From: Sphingobacteriales bacterium
GTDB taxonomy: Bacteria > Bacteroidota > Bacteroidia > Chitinophagales > Chitinophagaceae
DNA: 7,500 bases
Reading direction: 5' to 3'
NCBI GenBank assembly: GCA_023251215.1
Contig: JAHEZF010000030.1
Span: forward strand, 1-7,500
This document shows positions 1 through 5,746 of this stretch, piece after piece. The notes beneath the pieces were generated by a model, which saw only the letters and a list, made by a program, of their open reading frames with translations, had not been told where the DNA came from and did not search any database. The position numbers and the translations under genes were made by a program. Numbering within the stretch: the first letter of the stretch is position 1; each line of letters opens with the position of its first letter.

Positions 1-922
1 TTGTTAATCTTATTGAAGAAGAAGCGCCACTCCATGCCTGAAGAACATAGAACGTACCCGGTGAAGGATTGCCTGTATTTGAAAACGGGGGATCATACAC
101 TGTTACCGGTAAAGGGCAATCGCCATCAGCGTTAGTTTTATCAATTTGCTGAGCATTGGTGCCAAATGTAATCGGATTACCCGCTAACATATCAGCTTTA
201 TCAATTAAAAATAATGAAGGGCCCACTAAAGTTGTCCCCCCCTGAAATCTTCTTCCTGACACAACGATCTTGAGGCCATCAAATCCTAAATAAGGATGGT
301 CAAGAAGCATTGGCCCGCCGGTGGGAATCCATGTAATTCTTCTCCATGTACCGGTAGGATCAGAAGTATTGGAAACCATCAGGCACATAAAATTATTGTT
401 AGATCCCTGGATTGCAGAAAGCATCCAACGCTGGGTGGACGGATCAAAAAGCATATAAGGATCAGTATTAGCACCAGTAGTAAAAGTTGATAAGCTCACC
501 TGACTGATCTGTGCACCACCCACTTTGTTATGAATCTTAATATAGTTATTGGTAGCAGTTACCACATGGTTTAGTCCAACTGCGCCATGCGTATCAGGAG
601 GAATAAGGTTTCCCGGATCAGTATGACCCCACCACGACTGAATCGGAGCTCTGGAGGGGGCATCGGGAAGAATATTATCTCTGTAAATGCCATTTGTTTT
701 AATGTTTGCTCCCGGAGGAAATGGCATATTGGGATTCACTATTGCTTCCCAGTTGTCACTTATTTTTTTGGGACAGGTTTCGCATGTTTTAAACAATTCA
801 GGATGCGCTGCTTCGTAAGCCACCATATCTCTCCAATTGACATAAGTGCTTGTTACGGTTTGTGCTGTTGTGTACTTTGACACAATAAAAAACAACACAA
901 GAAGAGTAAAAATCTTTCTCAT
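1..922 (-). CDS. Secreted protein of unknown function, partial (C-terminus beyond left edge)
   Basis: Reading leftward from the ATG at 922, the frame stays open for 307 codons to the window edge. The first 20 residues form a signal peptide (MRK, then a hydrophobic stretch, then a TTA-QT cleavage site), so export is likely. The mature part is rich in Asn, Gly, Pro and aromatic residues. It includes PPDTHGAVG (residues 108-116), DPYMLFDPSTQRWML (154-168), SNTSDPTGTW (184-193) and DHPYLGFD (208-215). This wording recurs in extracellular bacterial proteins with repeated beta-sheet, propeller-like folds, so a beta-rich exoprotein is my inference. Such Bacteroidota proteins often end in a type IX secretion sorting domain, but that end is not visible here. 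A 159-base gap and a candidate promoter separate it from ridA, so it is probably its own transcription unit. No enzymatic motif is recognised. The gene is well supported; the function is not. Confidence 0.85.
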   Translation of the reverse strand, partial: MRKIFTLLVLFFIVSKYTTAQTVTSTYVNWRDMVAYEAAHPELFKTCETCPKKISDNWEAIVNPNMPFPPGANIKTNGIYRDNILPDAPSRAPIQSWWGHTDPGNLIPPDTHGAVGLNHVVTATNNYIKIHNKVGGAQISQVSLSTFTTGANTDPYMLFDPSTQRWMLSAIQGSNNNFMCLMVSNTSDPTGTWRRITWIPTGGPMLLDHPYLGFDGLKIVVSGRRFQGGTTLVGPSLFLIDKADMLAGNPITFGTNAQQIDKTNADGDCPLPVTVYDPPFSNTGNPSPGTFYVLQAWSGASSSIRLT

Positions 923-970
923 AATTGCATGGTTGATTTTGGAAGATTAAATACCGAAATTTCCAGACAC

Positions 971-1002
971 CGAAAGTATGTAAATTCTGTATTTGTGTCG
1001 AA
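971..1002 (-). promoter_or_regulatory. Candidate Bacteroidota-type promoter for the secreted protein gene
   Basis: On the minus strand, TTCG (1002-999) and TACTTTCG (978-971) are separated by 20 bases. Each differs from the Bacteroidota consensus (TTTG and TAnnTTTG) at one position. Transcription would begin around 965, giving a leader of about 43 bases before the ATG at 922. The rest of the 923-1081 gap shows no clear terminator or RNA gene. Confidence 0.35.
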
Positions 1003-1081
1003 AAAAAATTCATCCTTTAAGGTGTATTTTCCTAAACTGATTACCCGAAAACAATCGTTTGATTTAGAAAACTTTAATTCA

Positions 1082-1483
1082 TTATTTCATGGCTATCATG
1101 CTGATCTCCAAGTTCACAAACCTGGGTAAGGCTGATACCTGTACTGTCTCTCTTGCCGGAAATGAGCCTTCAAAATATTCTCCATACACTTCATTGATCT
1201 CTGCAAAACGATGCATGTCGGTAATAAATATGGTTGTTTTAACTACATCACTAAAATCCATTCCTGCCTGTTGCAAAATAGCTTTCAGGTTATGCATCAC
1301 CCGGTGAGTTTCTTCCTGTATATCTTTATTCTTCAGATTGCCTGTGGCGGGGTCAATGCAAACCTGCCCTGAAATAAATAACATACTCTGTCCCGGTTTA
1401 TCGGGATTGCCCGCTTGCACAGCCTGGTTATATGGTCCTATAGGTGCAGGTGCAGCGGATGTGGTGATAATGGTCTTACTCAT
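1082..1483 (-). CDS. ridA: RidA family reactive intermediate deaminase (YjgF/YER057c/UK114)
   Basis: The 133-residue protein matches the usual RidA length of about 130. RidA proteins are small cytosolic trimers that hydrolyse reactive enamine/imine intermediates released by PLP enzymes such as threonine dehydratase. Family signatures visible are APAPIGPYNQAV near the N-terminus, a central LFISGQVCIDPATG, the DVVKTTIFITDM strand, and the C-terminal FPARETVQVSALP followed by LEISMIA. The Arg of FPAR aligns with the catalytic Arg105 of E. coli RidA, and the Glu of LEISMIA is the conserved late acidic residue. I chose the ATG at 1483 (MSKTIITT). An in-frame ATG at 1528 would add 15 hydrophobic/basic residues not seen in the family, and it lies inside the likely promoter. 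The gene is divergent from the dehydrogenase-like gene, with 66 bases between start codons. Confidence 0.93.
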   Translation of the reverse strand: MSKTIITTSAAPAPIGPYNQAVQAGNPDKPGQSMLFISGQVCIDPATGNLKNKDIQEETHRVMHNLKAILQQAGMDFSDVVKTTIFITDMHRFAEINEVYGEYFEGSFPARETVQVSALPRFVNLEISMIAMK

Positions 1484-1509
1484 TTTTGTGAATTTAAATA
1501 TCAGAAAGG

Positions 1510-1540
1510 CGAATTTAGCTTTATGCACTTTCTTTGCAAA
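1510..1540 (-). promoter_or_regulatory. Probable ridA promoter (Bacteroidota -33/-7 type)
   Basis: On the minus strand, TTTG (1540-1537) is followed after exactly 19 bases by TAAATTCG (1517-1510). The -33 box is a perfect match and the -7 box differs from TAnnTTTG by one base. The expected start of transcription near 1504 leaves a leader of about 20 bases before the ATG at 1483 and excludes the upstream ATG at 1528 as the usual start. Confidence 0.5.
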
Positions 1541-1549
1541 AAATAGTAT

Positions 1550-2185
1550 ATGAAGATTGCGGTTTGTGCAAACGAAGATTTAAAAAAGGAACTTCTGGCA
1601 CAAGATTTACAAGGTAGTACCCTGATTGAATGGTCAGATGATCTGAAAAATTTACTGAAACAAACTGATGCTGCTGTTTTTATAGACCTGTTATTTGACG
1701 GATCAATGGAGAGAATAAACCTGCTGAAAAGTTTACTGCCCCGACCTGTAATAGTGAATTCAGTGATAACTACAGCAGACAAATTGCCGGAACAATTTAT
1801 CCGCATCAATGGTTGGAATACTTTTTTAAAAAGAGCCGTAATTGAAGTTTCAGGCAGGGACGAGAAAATGAAAATGCAGGCTGAAGAAATTTTTGCCCGG
1901 TTCAATAAAAAAGTGGAATGGGTTCCTGATATACCCGGATTTTTTTCAGCCAGGATAATTGCCATGATCATTAATGAAGCTTACTTCGCATTGCAGGAAG
2001 AAGTAAGCAGCAAGGAAGAAATTGATACAGCCATGAAACTGGGAACCAATTATCCTTATGGCCCGTTTGATTGGAGCAAAAAAATTGGATTAAAAAATGT
2101 ATACGAACTTTTAGTTTCTTTAACTCAATATAATAAAAGTTATGAACCAGCTGCCTTGTTAAAAAAAGAAGCTTTGTATAAATGA
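1550..2185 (+). CDS. 3-hydroxyacyl-CoA dehydrogenase-like protein, catalytic residues apparently lost
   Basis: This 211-residue cytosolic protein has a clear 3-hydroxyacyl-CoA dehydrogenase C-terminal region at about 125-195: DIPGFFSARII (127-137), then NEAYFALQEEV and SKEEIDTAMKLGTNYPYGPFD (154-174), very like the SKEDIDTAMKLG..YPMGPFE of mitochondrial HADH. The N-terminal part (1-120) is short and lacks the GxGxxG NAD-binding loop; the expected place reads MKIAVCANEDLKKEL. Aligning by eye, the catalytic His of HFFNP becomes Asn87 in INGWN, Glu99 (VIEV) is kept 12 residues later, and the Asn of GFIVNR becomes Ala134 in GFFSAR. The normal dehydrogenase reaction is therefore unlikely, and a binding or regulatory role is possible. 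The last codons overlap tsaB by 4 bases (ATGA), implying co-transcription and translational coupling. Family membership is secure; function is unknown. Confidence 0.85.
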   Translation: MKIAVCANEDLKKELLAQDLQGSTLIEWSDDLKNLLKQTDAAVFIDLLFDGSMERINLLKSLLPRPVIVNSVITTADKLPEQFIRINGWNTFLKRAVIEVSGRDEKMKMQAEEIFARFNKKVEWVPDIPGFFSARIIAMIINEAYFALQEEVSSKEEIDTAMKLGTNYPYGPFDWSKKIGLKNVYELLVSLTQYNKSYEPAALLKKEALYK

Positions 2186-2868
2186 ACCTCATATTAAATA
2201 TTGATACGGCTGTTGAAACAGCATCGGTTTGCCTGGCAAAAGAAGGTGAATCAATAAATTTTTCGATCAATGAAGATCCAAAAGCCCAGGCTTCATGGCT
2301 TCACCAGGCAATAGCTGGTATATTTCAAAATACCGGCTTCGGAATGCAGGATCTGAAAGCTGTTGCGGTAAGCATTGGTCCCGGTTCTTACACGGGGTTG
2401 CGGATAGGTTTATCGGCCGCCAAAGGTCTTTGCTTTGCATTGAATATTCCTTTGATCAGCATCGGTACCCTTGACATGATGGCCTTTGCAGCTAAAGATG
2501 AAGAAGCAGATCTGGTTTGCCCGATGATTGATGCCCGGAGAATGGAAGTGTTTACTGCACTCTATAATAAAAGGTCAGAACATGTGATTCTGCCGCAGGC
2601 AATGACTATTACTGAAAACAGCTTTTCAGAATTTCTTTCTAATCATAAAATTATTTTTCTTGGCAATGGCAGTAAAAAATTACAAACCATTATTTCAGGC
2701 AACAATGCTGAATTTAGTCCTGTACAGGCAACCGCTGTTCACCTGGCATCCTTATCAACTATTGAATTCAAAAAAAATCATTTTGCTGACCTGGCTTATG
2801 TGGAACCTCAGTATCTAAAAGACTTTTATACTTCACCAAATCCGTTTGCACAAAAATCGTCTTATTGA
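2182..2868 (+). CDS. tsaB: tRNA threonylcarbamoyladenosine biosynthesis protein TsaB
   Basis: TsaB is the ASKHA-fold scaffold partner of TsaD. With TsaE they transfer the threonylcarbamoyl group made by TsaC to A37 of ANN-decoding tRNAs (t6A), an almost universal and usually essential modification. The 228-residue length is typical of bacterial TsaB. Recognisable segments are the N-terminal strand LILNIDTAVETASVCL (3-18), the hallmark SIGPGSYTGLRIGLSAAKGL (64-83), and MIDARRMEVFTALY (115-128), matching the family's D-A-R-R-x-E-V-[YF] motif. The C-terminal third is weakly conserved, as usual, and ends in a YVEPQYLKDF-like tail. The start codon overlaps the stop of the upstream dehydrogenase-like gene as ATGA, so the two form one transcription unit. 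No clear terminator is seen before the arsR promoter 10 bases downstream. Confidence 0.95.
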   Translation: MNLILNIDTAVETASVCLAKEGESINFSINEDPKAQASWLHQAIAGIFQNTGFGMQDLKAVAVSIGPGSYTGLRIGLSAAKGLCFALNIPLISIGTLDMMAFAAKDEEADLVCPMIDARRMEVFTALYNKRSEHVILPQAMTITENSFSEFLSNHKIIFLGNGSKKLQTIISGNNAEFSPVQATAVHLASLSTIEFKKNHFADLAYVEPQYLKDFYTSPNPFAQKSSY

Positions 2869-2877
2869 CAATTCTAA

Positions 2878-2909
2878 TTTCAAAAACCAGTGATCCAACA
2901 CTACTTTTG
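2878..2909 (+). promoter_or_regulatory. Probable arsR promoter (Bacteroidota -33/-7 type)
   Basis: TTTC (2878-2881, one mismatch to TTTG) is followed after 20 bases by TACTTTTG (2902-2909), a perfect TAnnTTTG. Transcription would start near 2915, giving a leader of roughly 18 bases before the ATG at 2933. This suggests arsR is transcribed separately from tsaB despite the 64-base gap. Confidence 0.5.
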
Positions 2910-2932
2910 CATATTGTTTTAACCTTAATACT

Positions 2933-3271
2933 ATGAATAACTATTCACTGATATTAAATTCTGCATCTGAAAACGGAAACTCATTCAAAGTAGATCTGCT
3001 TAATGTGAAAAAAGCAGCATTGATGCTGCGGGCCATTAATCACAAACTCAGGCAACAGATACTCCGGCTTATTGATGAAAAGAGAAAGATCACAGTAACG
3101 GAAATCTATAGTATACTTCGGCTGGAGCAATCAGTGGCCTCCCAGCACCTGGCCATCCTTCGCAAAGCCGGCTTTGTAAAGACGAAAAGGGACGGGAAAT
3201 TTATTTTTTATTCAGTGAATACCAACCGCCTGAAGGAGTTGAACCAGTTTGTAGAGGAATTGATGAATTAA
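2933..3271 (+). CDS. ArsR/SmtB-family winged-helix transcriptional regulator, cysteine-free
   Basis: The protein has 112 residues, the usual size for ArsR-type dimeric repressors. After a 25-residue N-terminal extension come helices at about 28-49 (ALMLRAINHKLRQQILRLID) and a helix-turn-helix at 53-79, with the recognition segment EQSVASQHLAILRKAG. A beta wing follows, FVKTKRDGKFIFYSV (81-95), then a C-terminal dimer helix. LSxHLxxLRxAGLV-like wording is diagnostic for the family. There is no cysteine anywhere, so neither the ELCVC metal site of ArsR nor the dithiol of the sulfane-sulfur sensors SqrR/BigR is present. It sits upstream of the persulfide dioxygenase-rhodanese gene, in the same direction, so control of that gene is a reasonable inference. 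Its ligand cannot be told from sequence. Candidate promoter boxes precede it. Confidence 0.9.
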   Translation: MNNYSLILNSASENGNSFKVDLLNVKKAALMLRAINHKLRQQILRLIDEKRKITVTEIYSILRLEQSVASQHLAILRKAGFVKTKRDGKFIFYSVNTNRLKELNQFVEELMN

Positions 3272-3287
3272 GTTGCAGTAAAAAAAA

Positions 3288-3366
3288 TTTCCCACTAAGA
3301 CACAAAGGGCACAAAGCGATCATTAACTTATATTTTTCTTTGTGTGCTTTGTGTCTCTGTGGGAAA
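3288..3366. repeat. Intergenic palindromic repeat with doubled CACAAAG units
   Basis: Two 26-base arms (3291-3316 and 3338-3363) are inverted copies matching at 22 of 26 positions, with a 21-base loop; three more paired bases extend each end. The left arm begins CCCACTAAGACACAAAGGGC and each arm holds two CACAAAG units, so the motif appears four times. The hairpin would be long and stable. It does not look like a standard intrinsic terminator, because the distal arm is followed by AAAATG and no immediate T-run, although a T-rich stretch lies 12-30 bases on. The style is that of dispersed intergenic palindromes found in many copies in bacterial genomes. It fills about half of the 166-base arsR-dioxygenase gap. 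It could affect the end of arsR mRNA or be a passive repeat. Confidence 0.85.
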
Positions 3367-3410
3367 ATGTATTATAGTTTTTTAGAAAATCTTTTTTATT
3401 TTAAATATAG

Positions 3411-3418
3411 TAATTTTG
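3411..3418 (+). promoter_or_regulatory. Candidate -7 box of the persulfide dioxygenase promoter
   Basis: TAATTTTG is a perfect TAnnTTTG match 19 bases before the ATG at 3438. No good TTTG box is seen 19-20 bases upstream, where the sequence is simply A/T-rich. An 11-base imperfect palindrome, TATTTTAAATA (3397-3407), lies just upstream and could be part of an operator, but the AT bias makes that weak. Confidence 0.4.
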
Positions 3419-3437
3419 TGGCTTAACCTTTTCTAAA

Positions 3438-4847
3438 ATGTTCATTAAGCAATTATACACGGGTTGTCTCAGCGAAGCCGCTTATTATATTGAAAGTAAT
3501 GGCGAAGCAGCGGTAATTGATCCGCTTCGGGATATTGATGTTTATCTTGCTTTGGCCAATGAAAGAAAAGCAAGGATCAAATACATTTTTGAAACTCATT
3601 TCCACGCCGATTTTGTAAGCGGTCATATTGACCTGGGCAAATCTACCGGTGCGCCCATTGTTTATGGCCCCCTCACGGAAACAAAACTCCCGGTACATAT
3701 TGCAAAAAATGCAGAAAAGTTTAAAATAGGTGATCTGACAATTGAAGTATTGCATACTCCGGGACATACATTGGAATCAACCTGTTACTTGCTGAAAGAT
3801 GCAACCGGCAAAGATCATTGTGTATTTACCGGCGATACTTTATTTGCAGGCGATGTGGGCCGTCCTGATCTTGCACAAAAAGGCGCTGAATTAACAATGA
3901 ATGATTTGGCAGGAATGATGTATGACAGTATTCATTCAAAACTTTTCCCATTGGCTGATGATGTGATCGTTTACCCGGCACATGGAGCCGGCAGCGCCTG
4001 CGGAAAAAATCTTGGACCTAACACCAATAGCACCATTGGAGAAGAAAAGCAATTCAATTATGCTATGAAAGCTGAAACGAAAGAACAATTTATTAAAGAA
4101 GTGACTGATGGAATTCCTCCACCTCCTCAATATTTTCCTATTAATGCCAAAATAAATAAAGAAGGATACGATAGTTTGGATGAAGTGTTGATGAATGGAA
4201 TGAAAGCACTGTCAATTGAAGAATTTAAAAACTTAATTGATGATAATGCAATCCTTTTAGATACGAGAAATGCAAATTTGTTCACACAGGGATTTATTCC
4301 GGGCTCCATCAGCATTGGACTGGAAGGCCGATTTGCAGAATGGGCCGGAAGTCTTTTGTCTTTTGATGCACCGATGCTGCTGGTTACTGAACCTGGTAAA
4401 GAAAAAGAAACAATTATCCGCCTGGCCAGGGTTGGGTTTGATAAAGTAAAGGGTTATTTAAAAGGAGGCTTTGATGCATGGAAACTGGCTGCTGAAAAAA
4501 TTGATATCATAGTGGCTGTGGAAGCAGATGAACTGATGATGGATATCCCGCATGATAAAAACTTAGTGGTGCTTGATGTTCGCCGCAGCACTGAATATGC
4601 AGACGGGCATCTGCGTGATGCACTAAATATTCCTTTGAATGACATGGCTGATCCTTTTAACCTCGCCAACCTGGAAGAAGATCAAAACCTCTACGTTCAT
4701 TGCGGCGGCGGTTATCGTAGTGTAATTGCCGCATCATTAATGAAACGCCAGGGCATTCATAATCTCCGTAATGTGGTTGGCGGATGGGATAAAATTAAAG
4801 AATTGGAGAAAGTGGAGATTGTGAAAGAGGTGAGTGTATTGAATTAA
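3438..4847 (+). CDS. CstB-like persulfide dioxygenase-rhodanese fusion (MBL + pseudo-rhodanese + rhodanese)
   Basis: The 469-residue protein has three domains. Residues 1-235 are a metallo-beta-lactamase fold of the ETHE1/persulfide dioxygenase type: THFHADFVSGH (53-63), TPGHT (108-112), FTGDTLF (130-136) and YPAHGAGSACG (179-189). By analogy with ETHE1, His54, His110 and Asp133 would hold the single Fe(II) that oxidises glutathione- or other thiol persulfide to sulfite. Residues about 258-352 form a rhodanese-like domain whose active loop reads VTEPGKEKE, with no cysteine, so it is inactive. Residues about 360-455 form a second rhodanese with an intact loop HCGGGYRS (Cys422), able to carry a persulfide and possibly make thiosulfate. 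This order matches the described Staphylococcus CstB. No signal peptide is seen, so it is cytosolic. ArsR lies upstream and no SQR gene is visible. It is probably monocistronic, ending 2 bases from a convergent gene. Confidence 0.92.
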   Translation: MFIKQLYTGCLSEAAYYIESNGEAAVIDPLRDIDVYLALANERKARIKYIFETHFHADFVSGHIDLGKSTGAPIVYGPLTETKLPVHIAKNAEKFKIGDLTIEVLHTPGHTLESTCYLLKDATGKDHCVFTGDTLFAGDVGRPDLAQKGAELTMNDLAGMMYDSIHSKLFPLADDVIVYPAHGAGSACGKNLGPNTNSTIGEEKQFNYAMKAETKEQFIKEVTDGIPPPPQYFPINAKINKEGYDSLDEVLMNGMKALSIEEFKNLIDDNAILLDTRNANLFTQGFIPGSISIGLEGRFAEWAGSLLSFDAPMLLVTEPGKEKETIIRLARVGFDKVKGYLKGGFDAWKLAAEKIDIIVAVEADELMMDIPHDKNLVVLDVRRSTEYADGHLRDALNIPLNDMADPFNLANLEEDQNLYVHCGGGYRSVIAASLMKRQGIHNLRNVVGGWDKIKELEKVEIVKEVSVLN

Positions 4848-4849
4848 AG

Positions 4850-5728
4850 TCATTGAATAACGGGGCCATACTCCTCCTTCCATTCATGCTTCCAGCGGCG
4901 GTGAGTCCAGAGCCACATATCGGGGTATTGTTTTATTACATTCTCCAGGTATAATACAAATTTTTGGGTAAGCTCCTGTTCTGTCAAAGACCGGGAATCT
5001 TCTGTCGCCAGTGAAAATACTGCTTCATAATAACTACGACGTGGCTTATGGATAAAAGCAAATACAACAGCCGTATCATTTATCTGGGCCGCTTTGGCCG
5101 GGCCTTTTAAAAAAGGAGTTGGCCTGCCAAAAAAATTAAACCACCACGCATTAGCGGGATGTCCCGGGTTCTGATCAGCCACCAAACCAATTAAATACTG
5201 CGTATTTCTATATGGAAGAAAATCTTCCTTCATATGAGTGGCCCGCAAAAAAATAGCGCCATTGCGGGTCCGTAATTTGTAAAACAGCCGTTCAGTTATT
5301 TTACTGGTAAATGGCATATAAACGGCCATCAATTTAAAAATCGTATTCTTTGTTAATATCATATTGCCCCATTCCCAGTTAAAATTATGCCCTACATGCA
5401 ATTGTACACTTTTCCCGGTTGTGTAAATAGCATTTACGAGGTCCCAATTGGCAGTAAATCTTTTTTCAAGAACCTTATCCGATACAGAGAGCAACTTGAT
5501 GGTCTCTATAAACATATCAATAAGATTATGATAGAATTTTTTGGCAATGGCTTTTCGTTCTTGTTCTGTTTTTTCAGGAAAAGCAATTTTTAAATTTTGC
5601 AGTGTTACTTCTTTCCGGTATTTGAAAACATAAAATATTAACCCGTAAATTCCATCGGAGAAAATATATAAGACCCGTAGCGGAAGTAATGAGATAAGCC
5701 ACAGAAGACCGTAAACAACATAATACAT
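4850..5728 (-). CDS. LpxL/HtrB-family lysophospholipid (lipid A-type) acyltransferase
   Basis: The product has 292 residues from the ATG at 5728 (MYYVVYGLLWLISLLPLRVL), the family's N-terminal membrane anchor. Counting from that start, the HxxxxE catalytic motif is H114-NFNW-E119 in LHVGHNFNWEWG, the arrangement that activates the hydroxyl acceptor in LpxL-type enzymes. Further marks are LVADQNPG (182-189), FFGRPTPFLKGPAKAA (199-214) and the C-terminal PDMWLWTHRRWKHEW (269-283), matching the family's P-x-x-Y/W-x-W-x-H-R-R-x-K. It should act at the inner membrane, adding an acyl chain to a lipid A precursor or another lysolipid; the exact acceptor cannot be read from sequence. A TTG three codons upstream (5737) is in frame but unlikely. 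It lies 18 bases after the nadB stop, so the two are probably co-transcribed. Its stop is 2 bases from that of the convergent dioxygenase gene. Confidence 0.92.
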   Translation of the reverse strand: MYYVVYGLLWLISLLPLRVLYIFSDGIYGLIFYVFKYRKEVTLQNLKIAFPEKTEQERKAIAKKFYHNLIDMFIETIKLLSVSDKVLEKRFTANWDLVNAIYTTGKSVQLHVGHNFNWEWGNMILTKNTIFKLMAVYMPFTSKITERLFYKLRTRNGAIFLRATHMKEDFLPYRNTQYLIGLVADQNPGHPANAWWFNFFGRPTPFLKGPAKAAQINDTAVVFAFIHKPRRSYYEAVFSLATEDSRSLTEQELTQKFVLYLENVIKQYPDMWLWTHRRWKHEWKEEYGPVIQ

Positions 5729-5746
5729 GGTTCGCAAAGATAAAAA

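Noticed and set aside
236..242. Run of seven C (G on the coding strand) in the secreted protein gene as a phase-variation tract
   Set aside because: Seven bases is short for a contingency tract, and the frame is open through it. There is no evidence of variation.
296..880. Plus-strand open frames opposite the secreted protein gene
   Set aside because: Short and of low-complexity, unlikely composition. The minus-strand frame is continuous over 307 codons with a signal peptide, so these are antisense shadows.
1484..1528. In-frame ATG at 1528 giving a 148-residue RidA
   Set aside because: The extra 15 residues are not RidA-like, and the ATG lies within the TTTG-N19-TAAATTCG promoter, upstream of the expected transcript start. 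The start at 1483 fits the family.
3288..3383. Palindrome plus downstream T-run as an intrinsic terminator of arsR
   Set aside because: The stem is followed by AAAATG, and the T-rich stretch starts over ten bases later, which does not fit a normal intrinsic terminator. Kept as a repeat with unknown role.
3453..4669. Minus-strand open frames across the dioxygenase-rhodanese gene
   Set aside because: They are antisense to a well-recognised three-domain protein and show no family features.
5729..5737. TTG start adding three residues to the acyltransferase
   Set aside because: The ATG at 5728 gives the usual MYYxVYG N-terminus of this family, and a TTG start has no special support.
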